Shown: positions 7,735-15,655, counted from the first letter of the stretch. The stretch: DNA of 32,341 nt from Rhodothermaceae bacterium (GCA_013003465.1 JABDIZ010000245.1:1-32341); one strand, 5' to 3'. Numbers and translations: made by a program. Notes: a model not told the origin generated them from the letters alone.

Positions 7735-9739
7735 CGGGCGGGCGGAGGTACACCGGATCGGTGAGGGCGGCGCTGCGTTGCACAACGAGGGGCTCTGTGT
7801 CCAGAAAGACCTCGCCCGTTCGACCGAGAAGGCCCCCGGCTTCCACGACAGGGTGTTGAATGGTCCAGGCGTCCCAGTCGGTCGTCGTGAGCCAGGCTGT
7901 CCACACAGCGGGAGCAGGTGGCTCGCCAAAAACGAGCGAGGGGCCGAGGCGGAGGGCCGTCGGGTGGCCCCCCAGCCCGGTTTCGCTCGGCGCGTAGCGC
8001 GCCTCAACCAAGCCTTGCGTCGAGTCGCCCCAGACGGGGAAGGTGCGCGCGCCGCGCTGAACGGATTCCCACCGCCAGGCGCTCGGGCGGTCGCCGTGTT
8101 GGTCCCTGAGCATTGCGACGGCGAGGCGGAGGGTCTGCTGGAGGAGCGGTCGGTTGCTGGAGTCGGCAGGGATGGGCCAGGCGCCCGTGATGCTGCGGTG
8201 CGCCCGCAGCCACGTCTCGAACAGCGCCGCGCCGACGGCGTCTTCGGTGTAGCGCGCGTCCCAACTCAGCAGGAACGCGTACGGGTCTTTGAGATCGGCG
8301 GTGAGCGAATCGCGGTGGCCTAGGGCGGCCAGCAGGCCGGCAAGTTGCGCGGCGGCCCAGGGGCTGGTCGCGTCGCGCGTGAGCGCCTGCGGTGTGCTGG
8401 CGTTCGCAGCGATAAGCGCAGCGAGGTGCTCGGCGGCATAGCGCGCCAGCGTGTCGGCCGCGATGAACACACCCCCGCCCGGCAGGGTGGAACGAATGGG
8501 CGGATCGCCGAGCACCATGGGGCTTTCACTGCGCGTCATCACGAGGCCGTCTCCACGAAACAGGCGAAAGGCGGCGGCGGTACTGTCGCGCAGCGCGCGC
8601 CAGGCAGAGAGGTCGGTGCCGGGGGCGAGACCAGACCACTGGAGGACCCAGGCCGAGGGCGTCTTCAGCGCCGGGTCACTCGGGCGGAAGGCAGCCGTGG
8701 AATCCGCGACCAGCGTATCAGCGCGGGCCGCGGGCTGCGTGGACGTTTCCGATTTGAAGAAGAGGCCGTCGTCGGAGCGGTTGATCGTGAGCAGCGTCTC
8801 GTCGCCGTTGCGGTCCACGAGGCGGTCGTAGACGGGCGGGGGCAGGAGGCTGTCGAACGGCGTCAGGGTGGCGTCGCTCGTGAGAAAGACGCTCCAGGCC
8901 CGGTCGGCGGTCTGGCCTCCGGGGAAGAGCAGCGTGCCGGGGATCGTGGCAGCAGTCAGGCCCTCGCTGCCCTGCCGCAGTGTGACCGCGCGCATCAGGG
9001 GCAGCGCCGAGGCGCCGTAGGGGTGCTGCTGCACGAACGTCGTGGTGGTGCTGTCGAGGGGGGCGACCCAGGCGCGCGACTGCCGGGCGCCGCCCAGGTA
9101 CAGGAAGGCGCGAAAGAGCGAATCGGTCGTGGCGAAGCGGGCGATGGCTGGATCGGTGCGGGCCTGTCCGAAGGCGCTGTCGGTGCCGAGAGGCGGGGTG
9201 CCGAGCCAGGCCACGAGGCGCTCGATGGCGAGCGCGTGCCACGGCAGCCACGGCGTCGGTTCCAGATCGAGCAGGACGAACTCGTCGCGCTGTGCCACAG
9301 GATTCTGGCGGAGCGCTGCATTGACGCCGTGTGCATGGGCCTCCAACAGCGCTCGTTCGTTGTCGGGCAGGGCCTCGTAGGTGCGCTCGGCGAGCGTGGC
9401 GAAGCCGAGCATGCGTGCATGCCGATCCAGCTGCCGCTGCGTGGGGCCAAACCATTCGGCGAGTCCCCCGATGGCGGCCTGGCGCCACAGCGCCATCGCC
9501 CAGGCGTCGTCGGCGGCATGGGCATAGCCGAGTGCGGCAGCCAGATCCCGCTCGTTCGTCGCCTCGATGACGACGCGCCCGTCCTCGTCCCAGGCCACGG
9601 CGGCCGGTTGGCTCAGGTCCTCCAGCGTGAGCCGTCCCGACCGGACGGGTTCGTTGCCATAGGCCAGCAGGCCTACAATTGCAGCGACGCCGATGAGGAG
9701 CAGGGCAACGAAGCCGAGAACGGTGAGGAGGCGGGACAC
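7724..9739 (-). CDS. Penicillin acylase family (Ntn-hydrolase) protein, divergent
   Basis: A 671-residue protein starting with GTG at 9739; no upstream ATG fits. Residues 4-27 form a hydrophobic signal-anchor. The alpha-chain region is clear: VVIEATNERDLAAALGYAHA (57-76), then ALWRQAAIGGLAEWFG (83-98), matching the 'GYAHAQDR...GRLAELFG' block of penicillin/cephalosporin/AHL acylases. The usual autocleavage and nucleophile motif (Ser-Asn-x-Trp) appears as QSRAW (S221, R222, W224), and the following substrate-pocket block (normally near LxNDPH) is not recognisable. The C-terminal GQSGxxxSPHY-like block is also absent. It may therefore be an inactive or strongly diverged member. Upstream lies polX with an 83-base gap; downstream an overlapping sugar kinase. 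Periplasmic amide hydrolysis of a cell-wall or signal compound is an inference only. Confidence 0.8.
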   Translation of the reverse strand: MSRLLTVLGFVALLLIGVAAIVGLLAYGNEPVRSGRLTLEDLSQPAAVAWDEDGRVVIEATNERDLAAALGYAHAADDAWAMALWRQAAIGGLAEWFGPTQRQLDRHARMLGFATLAERTYEALPDNERALLEAHAHGVNAALRQNPVAQRDEFVLLDLEPTPWLPWHALAIERLVAWLGTPPLGTDSAFGQARTDPAIARFATTDSLFRAFLYLGGARQSRAWVAPLDSTTTTFVQQHPYGASALPLMRAVTLRQGSEGLTAATIPGTLLFPGGQTADRAWSVFLTSDATLTPFDSLLPPPVYDRLVDRNGDETLLTINRSDDGLFFKSETSTQPAARADTLVADSTAAFRPSDPALKTPSAWVLQWSGLAPGTDLSAWRALRDSTAAAFRLFRGDGLVMTRSESPMVLGDPPIRSTLPGGGVFIAADTLARYAAEHLAALIAANASTPQALTRDATSPWAAAQLAGLLAALGHRDSLTADLKDPYAFLLSWDARYTEDAVGAALFETWLRAHRSITGAWPIPADSSNRPLLQQTLRLAVAMLRDQHGDRPSAWRWESVQRGARTFPVWGDSTQGLVEARYAPSETGLGGHPTALRLGPSLVFGEPPAPAVWTAWLTTTDWDAWTIQHPVVEAGGLLGRTGEVFLDTEPLVVQRSAALTDPVYLRPPDAP

Positions 9740-9741
9740 GC

Positions 9742-9788
9742 GGGAGGAGAGGGTGAAAGGGAGAAGGTAGAGAGAAGGGAGAAAGGAG
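9742..9788. other. 47-base purine tract (CU-rich 5' leader of the acylase-like gene)
   Basis: On the + strand 45 of 47 bases are A or G, interrupted by single T's at 9754 and 9768. On the transcribed minus strand this is a C/T-rich leader immediately upstream of the GTG at 9739. It holds no Shine-Dalgarno. It may be a translation enhancer of the pyrimidine-rich kind seen before other genes here, or a low-complexity spacer. Confidence 0.6.
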
Positions 9789-9822
9789 CGCCTGCCGTAG
9801 GCTACGAACTACGACGGAAAGA

Positions 9823-11499
9823 TCACGAGCGGGCCCACGCCAGGAGGTCGTCCGCCGACTTGGTGTTGAGGCACTGCTCGGGCGTCAGCCAGCCCTTCTG
9901 GGCGACGGCTACGCCCCAGCGCACGAGCGCCAGTTCGCTGGTCGCGTGCGCGTCCGGGTTGATGGCGATAAGGACGCCTGCCGCGGTCGCGCGCCGGACC
10001 CAGCGCCAGTCCAGATCGAGGCGCCAGGGGTTGGCGTTGAGTTCAAGGGCCGTGCCGGTAGCTGCGCACGCGGCGATCACGGCATCATGGTCGATGGCGT
10101 AGCCCTCGCGGCGGAGCAGAAGGCGGCCCGTTGGGTGTCCGAGGATGTCGATGTGCGGGTTTTCGGCGGCGCCCACGAGTCGCGCCGTTTGCTCGACAAT
10201 GCCGAGTTGGAACGCCGAGTGAATGCTCGCAACGACGATGTCGAGCTGTTCGAGGACTTCGTCGGGGAAGTCGAGGGCACCATCGGAGAGGATGTCGCAC
10301 TCGGTACCAGAGAGGATGCGGAAGGCCGGGCCGCCATCGGCCGCGTAGTCGGCGTTGAGGTCGGCGATGGCCTCGACTTGGCCCATCAGGCGCTCGATGG
10401 AGAGGCCGTTGGCAACCTGGAGGCTGCGGCTGTGATCGCAGATGCCGAGGTATTCCAGGCCCATCGCACGGGCCGCGTCGCCCATCTCGCGGAGCGTGTG
10501 TGCGCCGTCGCTAGCGGTTGTGTGGTTGTGAAGTGACCCCCGGAAGTCTTCGACCGTGACGAGGCGCGGCAGGGCACCGTTCGCGGCCGCCTCCAATTCA
10601 TCGGTGCCCTCGCGTAGGGCCGGAGCAACGACGGGCAGGCCGACGGACGTGTAGAGCGTCGCCTCGTCGTCGGTGTCGCCGGGGAGGCCGTAGCGGTCTA
10701 CGAACTGCTCAACGTGGGCCTCCGAGCCGGTCGCGGCCCAGAGCACGCGTCCGAACGTGCCGGCCTCCGCCGGATGAACAGCCAGCCGCATTCCGCTCGG
10801 CAGTGTTCCTCGCAAGGGGGCGTGGGCTGCGGATTCAAACTGGACGCCGCGTGCGGCGAGCGTATCGCGGATCGCTTCAGGCGAGCCCTCGGCAACGAGG
10901 TCGATGTCCTCCACGAGTTCGAACTGGCGGCGGAAGCGCCCGGCGGCCTCGGCCCGGGCAATGCCCGCGGTCGTGCGTAGCGCCTCAACGAGTTCCTCCA
11001 CCTCGTCGGCGATTTGTGCCGTGTGGGCTTTGCCTGCGTACGATTGCAAGAGCTCGATCTGGTCGAGCACGTTCTGCTGCGTCTTCGCGCCGAAGCCGGA
11101 CAGCGCGGCGATGCGCCCGGCCACGGCGGCGGCTTCGAGGTCGTCCAGCGAGGTGATGTCGAGGTCCTGCCAGAGCACGCGGACTTTCTTCGGGCCTAGC
11201 CCTTTGACGCGCAGCACATCGAGCAGGCCCGGTGGGAGGGTCGCGAGAAGCTCGGCCACCGCCGGAAATTGGCCTGTGTCGAGGAACTCCGCGATATCGG
11301 CGGCGAGACTCTGGCCGACCCCGGCTACGTCTGTTAAGGTGCCCTCGGCTACCAGCGCCGGGACGGATTCTTCCAGCCGCTCAATCCGGCGCGCGGCCGA
11401 GCCGAAGGCGCGGGCCCGAAACGCATTGCCGCCCGTGAGTTCGATCAGGTCGGCGGCGAGCTTGAGTTGACGGGCAATGGCCCGGTTGGTCTTGTTCAT
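9823..11499 (-). CDS. polX: PolX-type family X DNA polymerase / PHP-domain protein, polymerase site apparently degraded
   Basis: 558 residues in the PolX arrangement: N-terminal 8-kDa/HhH region (1-155; VAGVG at 58-62, VKGLGPKK at 98-105, LSGFGAKT at 133-140), the polymerase palm, and a C-terminal PHP phosphoesterase (about 320-558). The PHP metal ligands all look intact: LHNHTTASDG (323-332), CDHS (354-357), GTECDIL (398-404), SIHSAF (425-430), ILGHPTGR (452-459) and NPDAHAT (514-520), supporting a Mn-dependent 3'-5' exonuclease or phosphatase role in base-excision repair. In the palm D198 and D200 (EDIDLV) are present, but Ser of the GS motif is R188 and the third catalytic Asp aligns with A240. 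Polymerase activity is therefore doubtful. It starts 41 bases from a divergent gene and probably heads the operon with the acylase and kinase. Confidence 0.88.
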   Translation of the reverse strand: MNKTNRAIARQLKLAADLIELTGGNAFRARAFGSAARRIERLEESVPALVAEGTLTDVAGVGQSLAADIAEFLDTGQFPAVAELLATLPPGLLDVLRVKGLGPKKVRVLWQDLDITSLDDLEAAAVAGRIAALSGFGAKTQQNVLDQIELLQSYAGKAHTAQIADEVEELVEALRTTAGIARAEAAGRFRRQFELVEDIDLVAEGSPEAIRDTLAARGVQFESAAHAPLRGTLPSGMRLAVHPAEAGTFGRVLWAATGSEAHVEQFVDRYGLPGDTDDEATLYTSVGLPVVAPALREGTDELEAAANGALPRLVTVEDFRGSLHNHTTASDGAHTLREMGDAARAMGLEYLGICDHSRSLQVANGLSIERLMGQVEAIADLNADYAADGGPAFRILSGTECDILSDGALDFPDEVLEQLDIVVASIHSAFQLGIVEQTARLVGAAENPHIDILGHPTGRLLLRREGYAIDHDAVIAACAATGTALELNANPWRLDLDWRWVRRATAAGVLIAINPDAHATSELALVRWGVAVAQKGWLTPEQCLNTKSADDLLAWARS

Positions 11500-11540
11500 G
11501 GACCGGCACTGAGAGAGGAGGGCGAACTATCTTCGGCGAC

Positions 11541-12338
11541 ATGTCGAATCTAGCGCCCGTTTCTGAACCTCGCTCTCGGCCCGATGGAGCGGCCGAGAAA
11601 CCCGCCGCCAGTGTCGTCGTCCCGACGCTGAACGAGGAGAAAACGCTGCGCGCGGTGCTGGAGCCGCTGCGCACCTCAGCCGCGCGCCTTGGCCTCGAAC
11701 TCATCGTCTCCGATGGGGGCTCGACCGACGGGACCCTTCGGCTAGCCGTCGACCTCGCCGATCACGTCGTGGTGCACCGAGGCGCGGAGCGGCAGACCAT
11801 CGGCGCCGGGCGCAACGCGGGCGCTCGTCTCGCCCAGGCCGACGTGCTGCTCTTCTTCAACGCCGATATCGGCTTCCCCGAAGACACCGACGCGTTCTTG
11901 AGCGAACTCATCTCGGCGGCGCAGGAGGCGGGCGCGGCCACCTGCCGCGTGGCCGTGGATCCAGCAGAAGCGCGCCTGGACGACCGTCTCGTGCTGGGGA
12001 CCTGCAATGCGCTCTTCTGGGGCTGGAACCGCCTCGGCCTCGGAATGGGGCGCGGCGAGTGCCACGCCGTCCGCCGCGATCTCTTCAAAGCGTTCGGCGG
12101 ATACGACGAGCAGTTGGTGGCGGGCGAAGACTTCGATCTATTCCGCCGCATTGCCAAGCGCGCGCGCCGCACCGGCGGTCCGCGCATCCGCTTTCTCTGG
12201 CACCGAATGGTTTATGAAGACCCGCGCCGCTACCGGCAGCGCGGCTACGCCCGCACCATGCTCGACTGGCTGCTCAACAGCATCTCCGTCACTGTGCGGG
12301 GCCGGTCACACTCCCGGACCTGGGACGCGATTCGCTAA
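11541..12338 (+). CDS. Family 2 glycosyltransferase
   Basis: A 265-residue GT-A fold enzyme with no membrane segment. ASVVVPTLNEEKTL (23-36) is the nucleotide-binding start, IVSDGGSTDGT (55-65) the donor-site motif, and FFNADIGFPED (105-115) stands at the DxD position. GECHAVRRDLFKAFGGYDEQLVAGEDFDLFRRI later in the protein is the acceptor/catalytic ED motif region. The arrangement resembles the TIGR04283-like group, but the acceptor cannot be told from sequence. The first 20 residues are polar and may be dispensable, so a later start cannot be excluded. It is divergent from polX across a 41-base spacer that holds TATCTTCG at 11528-11535, close enough to the ATG to suggest a very short or absent leader. 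Confidence 0.85.
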   Translation: MSNLAPVSEPRSRPDGAAEKPAASVVVPTLNEEKTLRAVLEPLRTSAARLGLELIVSDGGSTDGTLRLAVDLADHVVVHRGAERQTIGAGRNAGARLAQADVLLFFNADIGFPEDTDAFLSELISAAQEAGAATCRVAVDPAEARLDDRLVLGTCNALFWGWNRLGLGMGRGECHAVRRDLFKAFGGYDEQLVAGEDFDLFRRIAKRARRTGGPRIRFLWHRMVYEDPRRYRQRGYARTMLDWLLNSISVTVRGRSHSRTWDAIR

Positions 12339-12354
12339 AAACCGATGGAGCAGG

Positions 12355-12379
12355 GCGGGATGGAATAATTCCTGCCCGC
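12355..12379. repeat. Palindromic hairpin between the GT2 gene and the S41 peptidase gene
   Basis: GCGGG (12355-12359) pairs with CCCGC (12375-12379), and inside it GGAAT (12362-12366) with ATTCC (12368-12372), with a two-base mismatch on each side. It starts 17 bases after the GT2 stop. No T-run follows, so it is a possible terminator without U-tract or an operator-like palindrome upstream of the peptidase promoter. Confidence 0.45.
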
Positions 12380-12445
12380 TGAACCATTGCTGTCTCGCTT
12401 CGTAGGGATGCACGAAGCTGCACGGCTCTCGCGTTCTCGGCAGCG

Positions 12446-12453
12446 TACCTTTG
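12446..12453 (+). promoter_or_regulatory. Bacteroidota-type -7 promoter box for the S41 peptidase gene
   Basis: TACCTTTG exactly matches the TAnnTTTG -7 consensus known from Bacteroidota housekeeping promoters. It lies 31 bases before the ATG at 12485, giving a predicted leader of roughly 25 bases. No convincing TTTG -33 element is seen upstream, which lowers confidence. Confidence 0.45.
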
Positions 12454-12484
12454 TCCTTCCCGCCGTTTCGACTGTACTACTTCC

Positions 12485-14179
12485 ATGACACAGCGCCGGA
12501 TCGCCCCCTTCCTTTTCGCCGGTATCCTCGGGCTCGGCATGGTGCTCGGCTTCCACGTCCGCGACGTGGCTTCCGGCAACAGCGACTACGAGAACCTGCG
12601 CAAGATCGAGGAGGCGTACAACTACGTGACGCAAAGCTACGTGGAACGTACCGATTCGGCGCAACTCGCCGAGGACGCCATCGAAGGCATGCTGGCCGGG
12701 CTCGACCCGCACTCCGTCTACATCTCAGCCGAGGAGATGCGGAGCGTCCGCGAGAGCTTTGACGCCTCGTTCGAGGGCATCGGCATCTACTACGAACTGC
12801 TCGAAGGCCCTGGCGACCGGGACACGCTGGCCGTGCTAATGCCGATTGCGGGGGGACCGAGCGAGGAGGCCGGTCTGCAACCCGGCGACCGCATCCTACT
12901 GATCGACGACACGACGGCCATCGGCTTCACGCCCGATCTCGTGCAGCGTTACCTCAAGGGCCCGTCCGGGACCGAAGTCACCGTGCAGGTGGAGCGCCCC
13001 GGCTACGATGAGCGGTTGGAATACACCATCACCCGGGACCGGATTCCGCTCAACACCATCGTGACGGCCTACATGACCGACGAGCAGACGGGCTACATCA
13101 AGCTCCAGCGCTTCGCGCGGACAAGCCACGCCGAGTTCGTCGATGCGGTCCGGCAGCTCCGGGCGCAGGGCATGACCCGCCTCATCCTCGATCTGCGCGG
13201 CAACGCCGGAGGCCTGCTCGAACAGGCCTGGCGCATCTCCGACGAGTTCCTCCCAGCCGGGCAGATGGTGGTCTACACCGACAGCCGCCATGCGGGCAAC
13301 AACCGGGAATATCGCGCCACGGGCGAAGGCACCGTCGAGAACGATCCGGTGATCGTGATCGTGGACGAGAACGCGGCCTCGGCCAGCGAGATCGTAGCGG
13401 GTGCGTTGCAGGACCATGACCGCGCGCTCATCGTCGGGCGCCGGACGTTCGGCAAGGGGCTCGTGCAGCAGCAGTTCCCCCTCTCCGATGGCGCCGTGCT
13501 GCAGATGACCGTCTCGCGGTATTTCACGCCCGTCGGGCGCCTCATCCAGACGCCGTACGAAGCCGGAGCGGACGACGAAGGCTACTACGAAGCCAAGCGC
13601 GAAGTGCGCGACCTGATGGAAGGCACCTTCCCGACCTCCGGTCTGGTGGACGTGTCGGCCTACGCCGAGGGCGTCCCGGACTCGCTCAAATTCGAGACCG
13701 ATTCGGGCCGCATCGTCTTCGGCGGCGGTGGCATCCTGCCCGACTACCTCGTGCAGCTCGACACCCTCAATGCCGCGCTCCGCACCGTCATCGGGCGACG
13801 CCTCGACGACTCGTTCGCCCGCGCCTACCTGGAGGACCTCGGCCCGTCGTTCCGCCAGCAGTGGGAGGGGCGCGAAGGTGAATTCCTCCGCCAGTACGAG
13901 GTAGAGGGCGAAGCCTTCGAGGCCTTCCTCGCCCACGTGGCGTCTCGCGATATCGAGGTGGTCGCCACCCGCCCGAGCCAGGAGCCGCAGAGCCCAGTGT
14001 TCGTCCGGTCGGAAGCGCAGGCGAGCCGCGCCGATATCGAGGTGCGCATCAAGGCCTTCATGGCGCGCCGCATGTTCGGCGTGGATGCGTTCTATCCCAT
14101 CGTGGGCGGTATCGATGAGACGCTCACCGAGGCGATGCGCCTCTGGGACGCCGCTGCCGATCTGGCGATGGCGCAGTAG
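12485..14179 (+). CDS. S41 family C-terminal processing peptidase (CtpA/Prc type)
   Basis: A periplasmic serine protease of 564 residues that degrades or trims proteins from their C-terminus. An uncleaved signal-anchor or signal peptide occupies residues 6-24 (IAPFLFAGILGLGMVLGFHV). A PDZ domain spans about 92-172 (FEGIGIYYE, AGLQPGDRILLIDD). The peptidase core starts near 200; the Ser-Lys dyad is S299 in ENAASASEIVAGAL and K324 in GRRTFGKGLVQQ, the normal 25-residue spacing, with Q328 following. The roughly 180 residues after the core (DLMEGTFPTSGL onward) form a helical tail like that of Bacteroidota carboxy-terminal proteases. It has its own promoter candidate and no close downstream partner, so it is likely monocistronic. 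Confidence 0.92.
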   Translation: MTQRRIAPFLFAGILGLGMVLGFHVRDVASGNSDYENLRKIEEAYNYVTQSYVERTDSAQLAEDAIEGMLAGLDPHSVYISAEEMRSVRESFDASFEGIGIYYELLEGPGDRDTLAVLMPIAGGPSEEAGLQPGDRILLIDDTTAIGFTPDLVQRYLKGPSGTEVTVQVERPGYDERLEYTITRDRIPLNTIVTAYMTDEQTGYIKLQRFARTSHAEFVDAVRQLRAQGMTRLILDLRGNAGGLLEQAWRISDEFLPAGQMVVYTDSRHAGNNREYRATGEGTVENDPVIVIVDENAASASEIVAGALQDHDRALIVGRRTFGKGLVQQQFPLSDGAVLQMTVSRYFTPVGRLIQTPYEAGADDEGYYEAKREVRDLMEGTFPTSGLVDVSAYAEGVPDSLKFETDSGRIVFGGGGILPDYLVQLDTLNAALRTVIGRRLDDSFARAYLEDLGPSFRQQWEGREGEFLRQYEVEGEAFEAFLAHVASRDIEVVATRPSQEPQSPVFVRSEAQASRADIEVRIKAFMARRMFGVDAFYPIVGGIDETLTEAMRLWDAAADLAMAQ

Positions 14180-14228
14180 CGGTGGTGCAGATGACCCCTC
14201 CCAGGGAGGGCGAAAAAATTGGCACCCC

Positions 14229-14260
14229 GACGGGTGGCGAGGGCAACTTCGCCGCCCGTC
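14229..14260 (+). terminator. Hairpin after the S41 peptidase gene
   Basis: GACGGGTGGCGA (14229-14240), an eight-base loop and TCGCCGCCCGTC (14249-14260) form 12 pairs including one T-G wobble. It lies 50 bases after the peptidase stop. A GTGTGTGTAG stretch follows instead of a clean T-run. Confidence 0.5.
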
Positions 14261-14330
14261 GTGTGTGTAGGCGTTGGATTCGCCAGTTCGGAGCTGCGTG
14301 GGGTCTGGAAAGATGCTGTGCTGGGTCGCG

Positions 14331-14359
14331 TTGACAATTACCACCCCAGTGGGGATATT
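14331..14359 (+). promoter_or_regulatory. Candidate promoter of the exbB-exbD cluster
   Basis: TTGACA (14331-14336), a 17-base spacer and GATATT (14354-14359) resemble a sigma70-type promoter, 142 bases before exbB. The spacer contains CCCCAGTGGGG, a small palindrome that could be an operator. This organism's main promoters are probably of TAnnTTTG type, so the match may be fortuitous. Confidence 0.3.
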
Positions 14360-14501
14360 GAAAGGCCTTGAGGCGCGCCCTGCACCCTTCGGGCCTCTCT
14401 GCGCTGCACTCCCCTTCTGGCGCGTCGGCCCGTGTGGCCCTTCCCCCGAAGGCTCCTTTTTCGCCCACCCCCGAATTGCACTCTCCCTGAGGTAGTCTCC
14501 T

Positions 14502-15263
14502 ATGAAGCTCTACGCGCTGATGCTGCTCCAAGACGCCGCCGGTGATGGCGGCTTCACGAACATGCTGGTTCAGCGGTTCAACGAAGGCAACGAAGGCGGC
14601 TTCATGTGGCCGGTCCTGATCTGCCTCGTGATCGGTCTCGCCATCGCCTTCGAGCGCATCATTTCGCTCAACCGTGCCGACATCAACTCCCGCAAGTTCA
14701 TGAGCGACGTCAAGGAAGCGCTCGAGCGCGGTGGCGTCTCGGAGGCCGAGGAGGTCTGCGCCAACACGCGCGGCCCGGTCGCCTCGGTCGTCCAGGCGGG
14801 CCTGCTCCGCTACGACGAAGGCATGGACGCGGTCGAAAAGGCCGTCGTTTCCTACGGCTCCATCGAGATGAGCTTCCTCGAGCGCGGCCTCGTCTGGCTC
14901 AGCCTCTTTATCTCGCTCGCCCCGATGTTCGGCTTCCTCGGCACGGTCTGGGGCATGATCCTCGCCTTCGACGCCATCGAGCAGGCGGGTGACATCTCAC
15001 CGAGCCTCGTGGCCAACGGTATCAAGGTGGCCCTCATCACGACGGTCGCCGGTCTCATCGTAGCCATCATCCTGCAGATCTTCTACAACTATGCGGTCTC
15101 CAAGATCGACCGCATCGTGGCGGAGATGGAGGAAGCGAGCGTCGAGCTAATCGACGCCCTCGCGATGATGAACATGGGCCGTCCGATTCGTGCCGTCCCG
15201 GCCGCCGCCGAGCGTGCCGCGATTGGCTCGGGCGATGACGACGTGACTACCACGGACGCGTGA
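14502..15263 (+). CDS. exbB: MotA/TolQ/ExbB proton channel family protein
   Basis: Inner-membrane channel subunit that, with ExbD, uses the proton-motive force to energise TonB-type outer-membrane transport. 253 residues, normal length. Three membrane segments: about 34-52 (MWPVLICLVIGLAIAFERI), 130-157 with SLAPMFGFLGTVWGMI (the conserved ExbB/TolQ 'PLLGLLGTVxGMI' block), and 173-195 (GIKVALITTVAGLIVAIIL). A cytoplasmic domain lies between the first two. The acidic tail after 220 is variable. The start at 14502 follows GTAGTCTCCT with no Shine-Dalgarno. It is first in a cluster with a small membrane protein and two exbD genes. A MotA-like or gliding-motor role cannot be excluded because no tonB gene is adjacent. 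Confidence 0.93.
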   Translation: MKLYALMLLQDAAGDGGFTNMLVQRFNEGNEGGFMWPVLICLVIGLAIAFERIISLNRADINSRKFMSDVKEALERGGVSEAEEVCANTRGPVASVVQAGLLRYDEGMDAVEKAVVSYGSIEMSFLERGLVWLSLFISLAPMFGFLGTVWGMILAFDAIEQAGDISPSLVANGIKVALITTVAGLIVAIILQIFYNYAVSKIDRIVAEMEEASVELIDALAMMNMGRPIRAVPAAAERAAIGSGDDDVTTTDA

Positions 15264-15277
15264 CGCGGTTCGTCTGT

Positions 15278-15311
15278 GAGCGCGAGAGGCCAATGCGTGC
15301 CGATCGCGCTC
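15278..15311 (+). other. Intercistronic hairpin between exbB and the small membrane protein gene
   Basis: GAGCGCGA (15278-15285) pairs perfectly with TCGCGCTC (15304-15311) around an 18-base loop, inside the 89-base gap. There is no T-run. It could stabilise the exbB mRNA end or partly limit expression of the downstream exbD genes, matching the higher ExbB than ExbD stoichiometry; that is inference. Confidence 0.35.
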
Positions 15312-15352
15312 CGCACCCGTCCTGTTCGTTTGGTCTCTAACCTCGCCCTCTC

Positions 15353-15655
15353 ATGATTACCATTCTCGTCTACCTCTGTGAGGCCCTGATCGTCCTCAGC
15401 CTGCTGATGATGCTCGGGTTCGGCTTGCGGACGCTCATCGGCGGCCGAAAGAACTACATCGCCATCGGCGCCTTCGGGCTGGCTTTGCTGGTTTTCGTCA
15501 TCCTGTACCTCGTCTGGGACGCCGGCCAGTACGCGCCGCTCCGGGGCAACCCCGTGACGCAAGGCGAGGCCGCCATTGTGCTCACGGCTGTGGTGATGTT
15601 CTCCCTCGGCATCTTGGCCCTCCTCGTCTCCGCTGTCCGCGGCCTGATCAAGTAA
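15353..15655 (+). CDS. Small three-helix membrane protein in the exbB-exbD cluster
   Basis: A 100-residue integral membrane protein that I cannot assign to a named family. It shows three hydrophobic segments: about 2-26 (ITILVYLCEALIVLSLLMMLGFGL), 36-54 (YIAIGAFGLALLVFVILYLV) and 73-95 (AAIVLTAVVMFSLGILALLVSAV). A short basic loop (RTLIGGRKN) follows helix 1, and the loop between helices 2 and 3 is polar. The ATG at 15353 follows CCTCGCCCTCTC. Its place between exbB and exbD, in the same direction and with a 45-base gap to exbD, suggests it belongs to the same energy-transducing complex, as a small uncharacterised membrane gene often does in Bacteroidota exbB-exbD operons. No catalytic residues are visible. 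Confidence 0.8.
   Translation: MITILVYLCEALIVLSLLMMLGFGLRTLIGGRKNYIAIGAFGLALLVFVILYLVWDAGQYAPLRGNPVTQGEAAIVLTAVVMFSLGILALLVSAVRGLIK

Larger units (their letters stand above)
14180..14501 (+). other. 322-base gene-free region: terminator area and structured exbB leader
   Basis: No coding sequence is supported here. It contains a palindrome CCCTCCC/GGGAGGG (14196-14210), a 12-pair hairpin (14229-14260), a sigma70-like TTGACA-17-GATATT (14331-14359), and a small hairpin CCTTC/GAAGG (14439-14452) followed by CTCCTTTTT (14453-14461). The last could act as an attenuator 40 bases before the exbB start. I recognise no known riboswitch consensus. Confidence 0.5.

Noticed and set aside
8345..10102. 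A 585-codon plus-strand frame crossing the acylase-like and polX genes
   Set aside because: It spans two real genes and their spacer, is Arg/Gly-rich and has no recognisable motif.
14196..14210. Palindrome CCCTCCC-A-GGGAGGG followed by an A-run as a terminator
   Set aside because: The loop would be a single base and the A-run is on the wrong strand for a U-tract in either direction.
12896..14344. A 482-codon minus-strand frame opposite the S41 peptidase
   Set aside because: It is a codon-bias shadow of a protein with an intact Ser-Lys dyad.
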